From: Enterococcus dispar ATCC 51266
Lineage (GTDB): Bacteria; Bacillota; Bacilli; Lactobacillales; Enterococcaceae
Direction: 5' to 3'
Length of the DNA stretch: 64,000 bases
Assembly: GCF_000406945.1 (NCBI RefSeq)
Contig: NZ_KE136354.1
Span: 1,263,207 to 1,327,206, forward strand
How positions within the stretch are numbered: the first letter of the stretch is position 1; every line of letters starts with the position of its first letter. The notes below the pieces were generated by a model that was not told the origin of the DNA, searched no databases, and saw nothing but the letters and a program-made list of their open reading frames with translations. The position numbers were made by a program, and so were the translations under genes. Below are positions 22,362 through 31,885 of this stretch, one piece after another.

Positions 22362-22563
22362 AACACCACTCCTTATATTTAGAAATTTTATAAACATTAT
22401 TTACACATGTCTGATGATAATTACTTATTAATTTATATTTTAGCATAGCGGTAAAAACAAATATGAAAAATCTTTTTATCCCCATTATAATAAGTAAATG
22501 TTTGGTTTTTTCTTAGTATTTCCCCACCATAATAGTAGAAATCTATCTATTTAAGAACTTTTT

Positions 22564-22572
22564 TGCTATAAT
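22564..22572 (+). promoter_or_regulatory. Extended -10 promoter of pbpF
   Basis: TTGC followed by TATAAT (22567-22572) lies about 34 bases before the TTG start. No -35 is recognisable, as usual for an extended -10. Confidence 0.55.
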
Positions 22573-22605
22573 GACACGGTAAATTTAAAACTGAGGTGAA
22601 AGTCA

Positions 22606-25104
22606 TTGCCTAAAAAGCAAAAACATCATAATGAGCCTTTTTCCGATCGAAAAAAGGGCTGGTTTTATTTTAATATTTCATTACGGGTTCTACATTCCTT
22701 AATTTTAGTGGGAATTTCGTGTTTGATTATCGGCGGTGCATTGGCACTGGGGATTGGTGCGGGTTATTTCGCTTATTTAGTCGAAGATACACCAGCCCCT
22801 AATAAAGCGACCATGCAAAAAGAATTAGGAGATGTTTCCCAAACTTCTAAGTTAACTTATGCCGATAACAGTTCGATCGCGACTATCCGTTCTGATTTAT
22901 TTCGAACATCAGTAAAGTCTGATCAAATTTCAAACCTATTAAAAAAAGCGATTATTGCAACAGAAGATGAGTATTTTTATGAGCATAACGGGGTGGTACC
23001 AAAAGCGGTTGTGCGCGCACTTTTATCCGAAGCAACAGGTTTTGGTGGCGGTGGCGGTTCCACTTTAACCCAACAGCTCGTTAAGCAACAGGTTTTAACT
23101 AGTGAGACAACCTTCAAGCGTAAGGCCAATGAAATTCTCTTAGCTATGGAAGTGGAAAAATTCTTTAGTAAAGATGAAATTGTCACGATGTATTTAAACG
23201 TCTCCCCTTTTGGTCGTAATAATAAAGGCCAAAATATCGCCGGGGTTCAAGAAGCTGCCAAGGGGATTTTTGGTAAAGACGCTAAAGATGTCAACTTACC
23301 ACAAGCAGCTTTTATTGCTGGTTTGCCACAAAGCCCAATCGTATATAGTCCTTTTGACAATACCGGTAAATTAAAAGAAAATGTGACTGCGGGCTTGGAA
23401 CGAAAAGATTTTGTTCTTTTTAGTATGTATCGTAATCATGATATTAGTAAAAAAGAATACGAGGCTGCTAAAAAGTACGATTTGAAAAAAGACTTCTTAA
23501 AACAACAAACGCAAAATAATGATGACCACGGCTTCTTATATTATACAGTCATGAACGAGGCCAAAAGTATCGTAGCACAACAACTTGCAAAAGACGATGG
23601 CGTTTCAACACAAGATTATGAAAAGAAAAAGACCAAAGAAGCTTATCTCGAAAAAGCACAAAATGAATTAATTAATGGCGGTTATACCGTTAAGTCGACG
23701 ATTGATAAAAAAATCTATGACGCCATGCAAAAAGGTGTCGCAGAATACGGCTACATGTTAGATAACTATAGTGGTGATAAAATCGAAGTAGGAAATGTCA
23801 TGATGGACAATGCTACTGGTAAAATCTTGGGCTTTATTGGCAGTCGTGACTTTAGCGATAACCAAAATAACCATGCTTTTGACACCTCACGAGCGGCTGG
23901 TTCCACTATCAAGCCAATCTTGGTATATGGTCCTGCTATTGACCAAGGCTTAATCGGTAGTCAAACCCGCATTTCTGATTATCCTGCTAAATGGAAAGCT
24001 GGAGAAGATGCGGGCAAAGAAATTGTTAATGCCACTAATAAAGGCTCAAAAACTTTCCAAACGGTGGAAGATGCTTTAGCAGAGTCAACAAATATTACCG
24101 CTTATCATGTCTATCAAGAGTTGCAAGAAAAGAAATCTGCTGATTTTGTATATGACAATTATTTAGCAAAAATGAACTTCCCCGCGAACAATTCGTGGAA
24201 TGTTGAATCTGCCCCTCTTGGACCAATGGATGTGACTACCGTTCAACAAACAAATGGTTTTCAAGCTTTAGCTAATGGTGGTGTCTACCAACAAGGTTAT
24301 TTGATTGAAGCGATTACCGACAGTCAAGGTAAAGCTATTTACAAACATGAAAATAAACCAGTACGGGTTTTCTCTAAAGCTACAGCTTCAATTATGAACA
24401 ATTTGATGCGCAACGTTTTAAGTCAGGGAATTACCACTCCATTCAAGTCTACAATCAGTAATTTGAACTGGTACTTAGGTCAAGCCGATTGGGTTGGAAA
24501 AACTGGTTCATCAGACTACTACCGTGATTCATGGTTAATTGTTTCCACACCTAAGGTCACTATTGGAAGTTGGTCTGGTATGGATAGTCAAAAAGAAAAA
24601 AATGACGACGGGGCAGGAACCAGAACCGGAAATTACATGGCCTATTTAATTAATCGGATTTATATGGCTAATCCCGAAATTTTTGGTACCGATCAAAAAT
24701 TCAAGTTAGATGATTCTGTAAAACAAGAAACGGTTGCTAAAGCGACAGGTGAATTACCCGGAAGTATCAGTTATAATGGCGCCACAGTGCAAGTACCAAA
24801 TGATACAACTACCTCTCTTTGGGCAAAAAATGGTCCAGCAGACAGTAATTACCGCTTTGGTATTGGTGGAACTGATGCCAATTATGCTGATTATTGGAAC
24901 AAAATTTATGCCAAGTCAAAAACTAGTACTCAGCAAAAAAACAGTAATAATACAAGTAGCAACAGTACCACAAGTGGCAATAGTAATAATGCAACGACTG
25001 CTAACAATAATGGAAGTAATTCTAATAACGCTAATACGACTGCTAACAATACCAATGGCAACAATAGCAGCAACGGCACAACGAATAATAATAACGGACA
25101 ATAA
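22606..25104 (+). CDS. pbpF: Class A penicillin-binding protein (transglycosylase/transpeptidase)
   Basis: Bifunctional peptidoglycan synthase, 832 residues. A short cytoplasmic basic head and one membrane anchor (~29-60) come first. The GT51 domain (~90-280) has catalytic Glu in ATEDEYFYEHNGV and GGGGSTLTQQLVKQ. The transpeptidase domain (~390-690) has SxxK in AAGSTIKP, SxN in AESTNIT and KTG in WVGKTGSSD. The last ~50 residues are an Asn/Ser/Thr-rich low-complexity tail. The TTG start has GAGGTGA about 7 bases upstream. Next to ccpA it corresponds by position to E. faecalis pbpF (PBP1b), from memory. Confidence 0.93.
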   Translation: MPKKQKHHNEPFSDRKKGWFYFNISLRVLHSLILVGISCLIIGGALALGIGAGYFAYLVEDTPAPNKATMQKELGDVSQTSKLTYADNSSIATIRSDLFRTSVKSDQISNLLKKAIIATEDEYFYEHNGVVPKAVVRALLSEATGFGGGGGSTLTQQLVKQQVLTSETTFKRKANEILLAMEVEKFFSKDEIVTMYLNVSPFGRNNKGQNIAGVQEAAKGIFGKDAKDVNLPQAAFIAGLPQSPIVYSPFDNTGKLKENVTAGLERKDFVLFSMYRNHDISKKEYEAAKKYDLKKDFLKQQTQNNDDHGFLYYTVMNEAKSIVAQQLAKDDGVSTQDYEKKKTKEAYLEKAQNELINGGYTVKSTIDKKIYDAMQKGVAEYGYMLDNYSGDKIEVGNVMMDNATGKILGFIGSRDFSDNQNNHAFDTSRAAGSTIKPILVYGPAIDQGLIGSQTRISDYPAKWKAGEDAGKEIVNATNKGSKTFQTVEDALAESTNITAYHVYQELQEKKSADFVYDNYLAKMNFPANNSWNVESAPLGPMDVTTVQQTNGFQALANGGVYQQGYLIEAITDSQGKAIYKHENKPVRVFSKATASIMNNLMRNVLSQGITTPFKSTISNLNWYLGQADWVGKTGSSDYYRDSWLIVSTPKVTIGSWSGMDSQKEKNDDGAGTRTGNYMAYLINRIYMANPEIFGTDQKFKLDDSVKQETVAKATGELPGSISYNGATVQVPNDTTTSLWAKNGPADSNYRFGIGGTDANYADYWNKIYAKSKTSTQQKNSNNTSSNSTTSGNSNNATTANNNGSNSNNANTTANNTNGNNSSNGTTNNNNGQ

Positions 25105-25106
25105 TA

Positions 25107-25134
25107 AAAGCAGGCGAAATTCGCCTGCTTTTTT
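25107..25134 (+). terminator. Terminator of pbpF
   Basis: 12-bp perfect arms AAAGCAGGCGAA / TTCGCCTGCTTT with a single-base loop centre and a T-run follow the stop. Confidence 0.9.
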
Positions 25135-25153
25135 CTCACCATCTTTTGTTCTT

Positions 25154-25199
25154 AAAAAAACAGAAAAACGTCCACAAAACCTGCAGACGTTTTTCTGTT
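25154..25199 (-). terminator. Terminator of ccpA
   Basis: 14-bp perfect arms AACAGAAAAACGTC / GACGTTTTTCTGTT (13-base loop) abut the ccpA stop, with a T-run on the minus strand. Confidence 0.9.
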
Positions 25200-26201
25200 T
25201 TATTTTGTTGAACCTTTTTCATCAATACCATATGGTAAAATGATAGTTTTTTCTTCGACTTCTTCTTTGTTCATCATTTTAGTTAATAAGCGCATCGAAA
25301 CTGCCCCAATATCATATAAAGGTTGTGTGATGCTAGATAGACGAGGTCGCGCAACCTCTGTTAATAATGAATTATTGCTTGTCAAAATTTCAAAATCTTC
25401 AGGTACGTTAACACCTTCATCCACTAAACCATCTAAAATACCAATAGCTAATTCATCATCTGTGACAAAAGCCGCTGTAGCACCACTATTTTTCAAACGA
25501 GATACTAAAGAGATGCCATCTTTAAAGTTGTATTTTGCTTCAAAAATTAAACCTTCATTATAATCTAAATCATTTTCTTTCAAAGCTTCTTTGTAACCTT
25601 GGAGACGATTTTGACCGTTAATTGGATCAATCAATGCACCACTCACAAAAGCAATTTTTTCATTACCATTTTTTGCTAATAGATTCACGGCATCTTTTGT
25701 TGCATTCGTATAGTCAATGTTCACGCTGCCGACTTGTTCATCGGGATCAATTGATCCGGCTAATACAACTGGGGTTTTTGAACGAGAGAACTCTCCGCGA
25801 ATTTCATCAGTAATGCGATGCCCCATGAAAATTACGCCATCAACTTGTTTTGCCAACAAATTATTTAATACATTTACTTCTTTTTGCGTATCGCCATCAG
25901 AGTTAGCTAAAATAATATTGTATTTGTACATTGTCGCCACGTCATCAATCCCACGTGCCAATGAAGAGAAATACATATTGCTAACGTCAGGAATAATAAC
26001 GCCCACAGTCGTCGTCTTTTTGCTAGCTAAACCTCGTGCCACAGCATTAGGTCGATAGTCCAGACGATCGATAACCTCTAAAACTTTTTTACGAGTAGCA
26101 GGTTTTACATTAGGATTGCCATTGACCACACGAGAAACAGTAGCCATCGAAACGTTGGCTTCACGGGCAACATCATAAATTGTAATTGTTTGTTTATCCA
26201 T
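25200..26201 (-). CDS. ccpA: Catabolite control protein A
   Basis: LacI/GalR-family master regulator of carbon catabolite control, which binds cre sites when bound to HPr-Ser-P. 333 residues. HTH: TITIYDVAREANVSMATVSRVVNGN (residues 5-29); hinge YRPNAVARGLASKKT (~50-64); HPr-contact regions as in CcpA (ATMYKYNIILANSD). AAGGAG precedes the start. It is divergent from pepQ, an arrangement conserved in lactic acid bacteria. Its kinase partner hprK is at 31.9 kb and likely targets in this window are at 15.3, 19.4 and 58.2 kb. Confidence 0.97.
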   Translation of the reverse strand: MDKQTITIYDVAREANVSMATVSRVVNGNPNVKPATRKKVLEVIDRLDYRPNAVARGLASKKTTTVGVIIPDVSNMYFSSLARGIDDVATMYKYNIILANSDGDTQKEVNVLNNLLAKQVDGVIFMGHRITDEIRGEFSRSKTPVVLAGSIDPDEQVGSVNIDYTNATKDAVNLLAKNGNEKIAFVSGALIDPINGQNRLQGYKEALKENDLDYNEGLIFEAKYNFKDGISLVSRLKNSGATAAFVTDDELAIGILDGLVDEGVNVPEDFEILTSNNSLLTEVARPRLSSITQPLYDIGAVSMRLLTKMMNKEEVEEKTIILPYGIDEKGSTK

Positions 26202-26289
26202 TTCATATCTCCTTATTTAATTGGTTGATTTTTATTTTCTGAAAATGCCATTTACATTTCTTTGATAGAATAGCATGGAAAGATAGAGA

Positions 26290-26304
26290 ATGCAACCGTT
26301 TTAC
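26290..26304. promoter_or_regulatory. Possible cre site between ccpA and pepQ
   Basis: ATGCAACCGTTTTAC fits WTGNAANCGNWWNCA except for the last two bases. A cre in this divergent region is known in lactobacilli, so autoregulation of ccpA and/or control of pepQ is plausible. Confidence 0.4.
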
Positions 26305-26399
26305 TTCTCTTTCCTGAAAATTTTTATCATTTTTCAAAAATTCTTTTTTAAAAGAAGTGTGTTAAAATAATATTGATTATTCCGAAAGAAGGTTTCCTT

Positions 26400-27515
26400 A
26401 TGAATTTAGCAAAAATCGAAGAATTAAAAAAATGGTTAAACTCTCACAATATTCCATTAGCCTACATTTCTAACCCAGATCACATTGCCTATTATTCTGG
26501 GTATACTAGTGATCCTCATGAGCGCGTACTCGCACTTTTTATTTCAGCTACAGCGGACCCATTTTTATTTACTCCTGCTTTAGAAGTTGAAACCGCTAAA
26601 AATAGTAGTTGGAAGTTTGACGTTTTAGGTTATGCTGATAATCAAAATCCTTGGCAATTAATTGTACAAGCTCTAAAGGAACGTTACGATGAACCTAAAA
26701 AAATTGCCATTGAAAAAAATCACTTAACTGTTGATCGTCTTGAAATCTTGCGTTCACTTTTACTTCATACCGATTTTAATTTTGATTTGACTCCTGTCAT
26801 CCAACAGAGCCAATTACGTAAAACAACTGAAGAAATTACGCTGTTAAAAGAGGCTGGTGCTTGGGCTGATGAAGCCTTCAAAATTGGCTTTGCAGCTATT
26901 CAAGCAGGTGCCTCAGAAGCTGAAATCACTGCCGAAATTGAATATCAATTAAAACGACGCGGTGTTAGTCAAATGAGTTTTGATACCATTGTTTTAGCTG
27001 GGGATAATGCAGCAAATCCTCACGGTGCTCCAGGAGAACGGAAAATTGTACCAAATGAATTAGTTCTCTTTGACTTAGGGGTTATTTGGAAAGGTTATTG
27101 TAGCGATGCGACTCGTACTGTCGCTTACCAAAAACCAACTGCTTTACAAGAAAAGATTTATCAAATTGTCTTAGAAGCCCAATTAGCAGCACAAAATTTT
27201 GTACGCCCGGGCGTTACTGCTGCTCAAATTGATCAAGTAGCTCGCAATGTCATTGAAAAAGCAGGCTATGGTAAATATTTTAATCACCGCCTAGGGCACG
27301 GTATTGGTACAACGGTTCACGAATTTCCTTCCCTAGTCGAAGGCAATGATTTAGTGATTGAAGAAGGAATGTGTTTTTCTATTGAGCCTGGCATCTATAT
27401 ACCAGGCGAAGTGGGTGTTCGTATCGAAGATTGTGTTCATGTTACACACAACGGGTGCGAATCCTTCACTCAAACGCCAAAAGAATTGCAAATTATCACC
27501 CGTAAAGCTGATTAA
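26400..27515 (+). CDS. pepQ: Xaa-Pro dipeptidase (M24B)
   Basis: Metallopeptidase releasing proline from X-Pro dipeptides in the cytoplasm. 371 residues: creatinase-like N domain (~1-125) and pita-bread catalytic domain. The five metal ligands are visible: Asp in LFDLGVIWKGY, Asp in CSDATRT, His in GHGIGTTVHEFP, Glu in IEPGIYI, Glu in VRIEDCVH. The ATG at 26400 follows AAGAAGG by 7 bases; an upstream in-frame ATG adds nine residues covering that site. Divergent from ccpA. Confidence 0.95.
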   Translation: MNLAKIEELKKWLNSHNIPLAYISNPDHIAYYSGYTSDPHERVLALFISATADPFLFTPALEVETAKNSSWKFDVLGYADNQNPWQLIVQALKERYDEPKKIAIEKNHLTVDRLEILRSLLLHTDFNFDLTPVIQQSQLRKTTEEITLLKEAGAWADEAFKIGFAAIQAGASEAEITAEIEYQLKRRGVSQMSFDTIVLAGDNAANPHGAPGERKIVPNELVLFDLGVIWKGYCSDATRTVAYQKPTALQEKIYQIVLEAQLAAQNFVRPGVTAAQIDQVARNVIEKAGYGKYFNHRLGHGIGTTVHEFPSLVEGNDLVIEEGMCFSIEPGIYIPGEVGVRIEDCVHVTHNGCESFTQTPKELQIITRKAD

Positions 27516-27582
27516 TAAGGTTATAGCGTACTCTTTGATCGCAAAATAAGTGAGTATTACTGTTTCTTATAAATTGAAATTG

Positions 27583-27618
27583 AAAAATCCCTTGGAGAAA
27601 TTTCTCCAAGGGATTTTT
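27583..27618. terminator. Bidirectional terminator between pepQ and the YtxH gene
   Basis: A perfect 36-base palindrome (AAAAATCCCTTGGAGAAA and its complement) lies between convergent genes with A/T tails on both sides. Confidence 0.9.
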
Positions 27619-27629
27619 CTATAAAACGA

Positions 27630-28307
27630 TTACTCAGGATTGTTTTCTTCAATCTTTTCTTTTAATTCTTTTTCAGCTTCTTTAAAATCATCGGCTGCCA
27701 TCTTTGTTTCTGCTTTGGTAACGTTCTTTGCATCAGAAGCTTCATCTTTCACTTGTGAAGTAACTTCTTTTGCAGCATCTTCTGTATTTTCTTTTAAATC
27801 TTTTGCGATCGGTTTTGCTTGTGCAACGCCTTCTTTTACAGTTTCCTTCATATCTTTGGCACTGTCTGTTGCATCAATAATAATATCATCGATGTCTTCT
27901 TTTTTATCGTCTGCAATATCTGCACCTTGTTCTTTTACCTCAGCGGCTGATTTTTTGAATTTTTCGGATAAATCGCCAGTTTGCTTTTTCAAATTGGCAA
28001 TTAAATCTTTAGAGGAATCTTGCAAATCATCTAGAGAGTCGCCAGTTTTATTTTTTAAGCTATCAGCTGTTTCTTCAGCTTGTTGTGTTAATTTAACTGC
28101 TTTATCTTTGGCGATATCGGTTAAGTCTTGGCTCTTTTCTTTTGCCATATCGGCATAATCACTAGCAAAATCTAATAAATCATCGGTATGGTCAGCGAGT
28201 TTTTTACGCAATTCCTTCCCTGATTCTGGCGCAAGCAACATTACTGCCGCGGCCGCTGCGGCACCTCCGACTACAGCACCTAATAAAAATCCACTTGTTT
28301 TTCCCAT
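27630..28307 (-). CDS. YtxH-domain envelope protein
   Basis: 225 residues. One N-terminal membrane segment with a glycine/alanine face (GFLLGAVVGGAAAAAAVMLLAPESG), the YtxH hallmark, is followed by RKKL and about 180 residues of highly charged Lys/Asp/Glu-rich helix (DKAVKLTQQAEETADSL and similar, LEA-like 11-mer spacing). YtxH proteins are stress-associated in Firmicutes, and the function is unknown. It lies 22 bases after a DUF948 gene, a common pairing, so both probably act at the membrane in one transcript. Confidence 0.85.
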   Translation of the reverse strand: MGKTSGFLLGAVVGGAAAAAAVMLLAPESGKELRKKLADHTDDLLDFASDYADMAKEKSQDLTDIAKDKAVKLTQQAEETADSLKNKTGDSLDDLQDSSKDLIANLKKQTGDLSEKFKKSAAEVKEQGADIADDKKEDIDDIIIDATDSAKDMKETVKEGVAQAKPIAKDLKENTEDAAKEVTSQVKDEASDAKNVTKAETKMAADDFKEAEKELKEKIEENNPE

Positions 28308-28329
28308 TGAAATCCCTCCATTTTTTTAT

Positions 28330-28773
28330 CTATTCGCTTTTTGAATTTGCGCTTTGTTCCCGTTGTTTATTGAAAAATTTTAATGCAGTTTGGCCAACTT
28401 TTCCCGCCACCGTTGCTTGAGCCGTGGTTTTTCCAACTGCACCTAATTTTGCAACTGCATTTTTACCAGAGCGATTTAACTCTGAAATACTTTCCCCTAA
28501 ATCAGCAACAGCTGTAAATAACGGATCTATGGTAGCGACTTTCCCGTTAACATCATTTAGTAGCGTATTCGTTTTAACCAATAATCCTTCTACTTCACTA
28601 GTTAAAACATCTACATCTTTTGTAACTACTCGAATTGTTTTGTTTGCTTCCTCCACAGTTGTACTGACGCTTGCTACTGTTTTTTGCACTTGGGCTAGTA
28701 AACGAATAACAAATACCACTAGAACAGCAAAGGCAATCGCTGCAATTAATGCTGCAATTTCTCCTCCACTCAT
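28330..28773 (-). CDS. DUF948 membrane protein
   Basis: 147 residues. An N-terminal membrane helix (IAALIAAIAFAVLVVFVIRLL) is followed by a heptad-like region (VASVSTTVEEANKTIRVVTKDVDVLTSEVEGLL) with the DUF948 outline, as in B. subtilis YtxG. The start is the ATG at 28773 with GGAAAGGAG 7 bases upstream. First gene of a two-gene unit with the YtxH gene. Function unknown; the family is general-stress related in Bacillus. Confidence 0.85.
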   Translation of the reverse strand: MSGGEIAALIAAIAFAVLVVFVIRLLAQVQKTVASVSTTVEEANKTIRVVTKDVDVLTSEVEGLLVKTNTLLNDVNGKVATIDPLFTAVADLGESISELNRSGKNAVAKLGAVGKTTAQATVAGKVGQTALKFFNKQREQSANSKSE

Positions 28774-28916
28774 GCCAAAACTCCTTTCCAACACTGAAAT
28801 TTTTTTAAATTCCGTCACCTTAAGCATATCACGAGGAATCTTTTGAAACAAATAAAAAGAACAGCTGAATTTTTCTATTTTCCTACTCCTATCCTTTTGT
28901 AAGCCGCTTCCAAAAA

Positions 28917-28954
28917 CAAAAAACCTACGTAAGAAAAAATCTCACATAGGTTTT
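28917..28954 (-). terminator. Terminator of the galU-gpsA-lgt-hprK unit
   Basis: Arms AAAACCTATGTgAG / cTTACGTAGGTTTT pair with small mismatches and are followed by a T-run on the minus strand, just past the galU stop. Confidence 0.8.
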
Positions 28955-28960
28955 ATAATT

Positions 28961-29851
28961 CTATTTTGTTTTTTGATCTTGTTTAAAATTTGCAGCTAAA
29001 TCTAAGATATAGTCTTTTAAACCATCTTTTACTTCTGGATGTTTTAAACCATAATCAATACTAGTTTTCATAAAACCTAGTTTATCGCCAACATCATAAC
29101 GTTGACCCTTAAATTCCCGTGCAAAAACGCGTTGTGTTTTATTTAATTCATCAATAGCATCTGTTAATTGAATTTCATTACCGGCACCAGGTTTTTGCAC
29201 TTCCAACACGTTAAATATTTCTGGCGTTAATAAGTAGCGTCCAATAATTGCCAAATCACTTGGTGCTTTGTCAGGTGTTGGTTTTTCAACAAAGTTTTTA
29301 ACATTGTACAAACCAGGTTGTACTTGCTCACCAGGATTAATAATGCCATATTTTGAAGTATCTTCATGAGGTACTTTCATTACGGCAATAGTAGAAGCAT
29401 GCGTTTTTTCGTAATCATTAATTAATTGTTTTGTTAAAGGTACTTTGTCTTCCATTAAATCATCACCAAGCATCACGACGAAAGGTTCGTTGCCGACAAA
29501 TGCTTTGGCTTGTAAGACAGCGTGTCCCAAACCTTTGGGATGAGATTGACGGATAAAATGCAAATTAACATCTGTTGTTTCTTCCACCAATTTTAATAAG
29601 TCTGTTTTACCCTTTTCTTTCAAATTAGTTTCCAGTTCGATATTGGCATCAAAGTGATCTTCAATGGGACGTTTGGCCTTACCAGTGACAATTAAAATAT
29701 CTTCAATGCCTGATTTCAATGCTTCTTCCACAATAAATTGAATCGTCGGTTTATCAACAATTGGCAACATTTCTTTTGCCATCGCTTTGGTTGCAGGTAA
29801 AAAACGAGTTCCTAAACCTGCTGCTGGAATAACCGCTTTTTTCACTTTCAT
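28961..29851 (-). CDS. galU: UTP-glucose-1-phosphate uridylyltransferase
   Basis: Makes UDP-glucose from UTP and glucose 1-phosphate, using the product of PgcA encoded at 7.5 kb. 296 residues. Seen: the nucleotide-binding start [56 protein letters not shown], and the metal loop VMLGDDLM (about residue 128). It starts 13 bases after gpsA and ends the operon. Confidence 0.96.
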   Translation of the reverse strand: MKVKKAVIPAAGLGTRFLPATKAMAKEMLPIVDKPTIQFIVEEALKSGIEDILIVTGKAKRPIEDHFDANIELETNLKEKGKTDLLKLVEETTDVNLHFIRQSHPKGLGHAVLQAKAFVGNEPFVVMLGDDLMEDKVPLTKQLINDYEKTHASTIAVMKVPHEDTSKYGIINPGEQVQPGLYNVKNFVEKPTPDKAPSDLAIIGRYLLTPEIFNVLEVQKPGAGNEIQLTDAIDELNKTQRVFAREFKGQRYDVGDKLGFMKTSIDYGLKHPEVKDGLKDYILDLAANFKQDQKTK

Positions 29852-29864
29852 TTTTAAGACTCCC

Positions 29865-30884
29865 TTATTTTAAAGTAAACTCATTTTCTTTTCGTCCATC
29901 TCGCAACATAATATCACGAGCGGCATCTTTAATGGGTTTATTATCATACAATACATTATAAATTGTTTCCGTAATTGGCATTTCAATATTTAAATTTTGC
30001 GCCAATTCCATTGCTGCTTTGGTAGTCGCAACGCCTTCGACAATCATACCCATATTATCTAAAACTTCATCTAAAGAATGACCTTTACCTAGTAAATTTC
30101 CCGCACGCCAGTTACGAGAATGCACACTAGTACAAGTTACGATCAAATCCCCTACTCCGCTTAAACCGATAAACGTTAAAGGATTAGCTCCCATTGCCAC
30201 ACCTAAACGGCTGATTTCAGCTAAACCACGAGTCATAATCGCCGCTTTTGCATCATCTCCATAGCCTAATCCATGAATCGCACCCGCACCGATGGCAATA
30301 ATATTTTTCAATGCCGCACCAGTTTCTACACCAATAACATCATCATTGGTATAAATTCTAAAATAATCATTCATAAATAAATCTTGGACATATTGAGCTG
30401 CTTTTTGATCGACACTCGCAGCAGTGATAGTGGTAATATCATGACGCACCACTTCTTCTGCGTGACTTGGACCTGATAAAACGACAACCGCTTTACGATT
30501 TTTCGTAGGTATTTCTTCAGTCAAAATTTCTGAAATACGCTTATGGCTTTCTTGTTCCAAACCTTTAGAAGCGTGAATAATGACAGGTTGATGTTTCACA
30601 TTTTTAGCAAATTCTTTGGCAACAACTCGCATAGCTTTCGTTGGAACGACAAAAAGGGCTGCATCACAGTCTCGAATCGCTTCATTGATATCCTTTACTG
30701 CAACAATATTTTCTGGTAACTTCACATCAGGCAAATAGTGACGATTCGTATGATACGTGTTGATTTCATCAATTTGCGCAGGGTTGTTTCCCCAAATTCT
30801 TACTTCATGACCATTTTCAGATAACACTTGCGCTAACGCTGTTCCCCATGATCCCGGTCCTAAGACAGCAATTTTTTGTTTCAA
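29865..30884 (-). CDS. gpsA: Glycerol-3-phosphate dehydrogenase [NAD(P)+]
   Basis: Reduces dihydroxyacetone phosphate to sn-glycerol 3-phosphate for phospholipid and lipoteichoic acid synthesis. 339 residues. Seen: the Rossmann motif [21 protein letters not shown], the catalytic-region [13 protein letters not shown] (about residue 190) and [17 protein letters not shown]. The start is the TTG at 30884 with AAGGAGGG 6 bases before it; the ATG 45 bases upstream gives an unnatural N-terminus. It lies between lgt and galU in one direction. Confidence 0.95.
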   Translation of the reverse strand: MKQKIAVLGPGSWGTALAQVLSENGHEVRIWGNNPAQIDEINTYHTNRHYLPDVKLPENIVAVKDINEAIRDCDAALFVVPTKAMRVVAKEFAKNVKHQPVIIHASKGLEQESHKRISEILTEEIPTKNRKAVVVLSGPSHAEEVVRHDITTITAASVDQKAAQYVQDLFMNDYFRIYTNDDVIGVETGAALKNIIAIGAGAIHGLGYGDDAKAAIMTRGLAEISRLGVAMGANPLTFIGLSGVGDLIVTCTSVHSRNWRAGNLLGKGHSLDEVLDNMGMIVEGVATTKAAMELAQNLNIEMPITETIYNVLYDNKPIKDAARDIMLRDGRKENEFTLK

Positions 30885-31003
30885 AATAAACCCTCCTTGA
30901 TTGTAAAGTTTCCTACAACAAAATGTCATAAAAAACTATTTTCCGCTAACGGAAAGTTACGATACATTCTTCATTTTAGCACAATTACCAGCGAAACAGT
31001 TAG

Positions 31004-31834
31004 TTAAATTAAAAAACGATTGTTCCCATGGCCGCGGTCATAATCTTTTAGTTTTGCGTTATTTTTACGGCGATAAAGCAATACTCCCCACGCTGCAAAG
31101 AACAACACAAACGATAGCGCTTGTGAAATGCGGATTGCACCAAATAGATATAAGCTGTCACTGCGCATCCCTTCAATAAAGAAACGACCAAAACTATACC
31201 AAATAATATAACCTAAGAAAACTTCGCCTTCTTTAAAAACTTTTTTGTTTCGCAAAATAATTAAGATTAAAAAGCCTAATATATTCCAAAGTGATTCATA
31301 CAAAAAAGTAGGTTGGCGAAAATGACCGTCAATATACATATTCTCAATAATAAACTGGGGTAAGTGCAAATTCGTTAAAAAAGTTTTGGTGGTAATGGCA
31401 CCATAAGCTTCGTGGTTCATAAAATTGCCCCAGCGCCCAATACCTTGAGCTAATATAATGCTAGGGGCTGCGATATCCAAAAATTTCCAAATTGGGATGA
31501 AGTGATGGCGACAAAAAATAATCAACCACAATCCTCCTGCAATTAGACCACCATAAATTGCCAATCCACCAGAACGAACATTAAATATTTGAAGCGGATT
31601 ATTTAAATAAGTGGGTAAATCAAATAATACGTAATAAAGTCTCGCTCCAATTAACGCAACTGGAAGCCCCACCAACATGAAGTCTGTCACATCATCAGCT
31701 TTTAAACCAACCCGGACAGCTTCCCGTGAACTTAAAAACATCGCTATAATAACACCTGTGACAATAATAATGGCATACCAATAAATGGCCACACCAAAAA
31801 CTTCAAAGGCGACACGATCGACTACTGCTAACAT
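31004..31834 (-). CDS. lgt: Prolipoprotein diacylglyceryl transferase
   Basis: Membrane enzyme that adds diacylglycerol to the lipobox cysteine of prolipoproteins, such as PstS in this window. 276 residues, about seven membrane segments. Seen: GARLYYVLFDL (about residue 60), RSGGLAIYGGLIAGG (about 88) and the signature GRWGNFMNHEAYG (about 131). The ATG at 31834 follows AGGAG by 7 bases. It is 51 bases after hprK, the usual hprK-lgt couple in Firmicutes. Confidence 0.96.
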   Translation of the reverse strand: MLAVVDRVAFEVFGVAIYWYAIIIVTGVIIAMFLSSREAVRVGLKADDVTDFMLVGLPVALIGARLYYVLFDLPTYLNNPLQIFNVRSGGLAIYGGLIAGGLWLIIFCRHHFIPIWKFLDIAAPSIILAQGIGRWGNFMNHEAYGAITTKTFLTNLHLPQFIIENMYIDGHFRQPTFLYESLWNILGFLILIILRNKKVFKEGEVFLGYIIWYSFGRFFIEGMRSDSLYLFGAIRISQALSFVLFFAAWGVLLYRRKNNAKLKDYDRGHGNNRFLI

Positions 31835-31885
31835 GAAAAAACTCCTATTCAATTAAATTATCGTTACTTCAAAAAAATTTTAAAC

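Noticed and set aside
24734-25243. Rightward 169-codon frame over the end of pbpF
   Set aside because: It is an out-of-frame reading of the repetitive PBP tail and crosses the pbpF terminator.
27640-28158. Rightward 172-codon frame opposite the YtxH gene
   Set aside because: Antisense shadow caused by the Lys/Glu/Asp-rich codons of the YtxH protein; no start signals.
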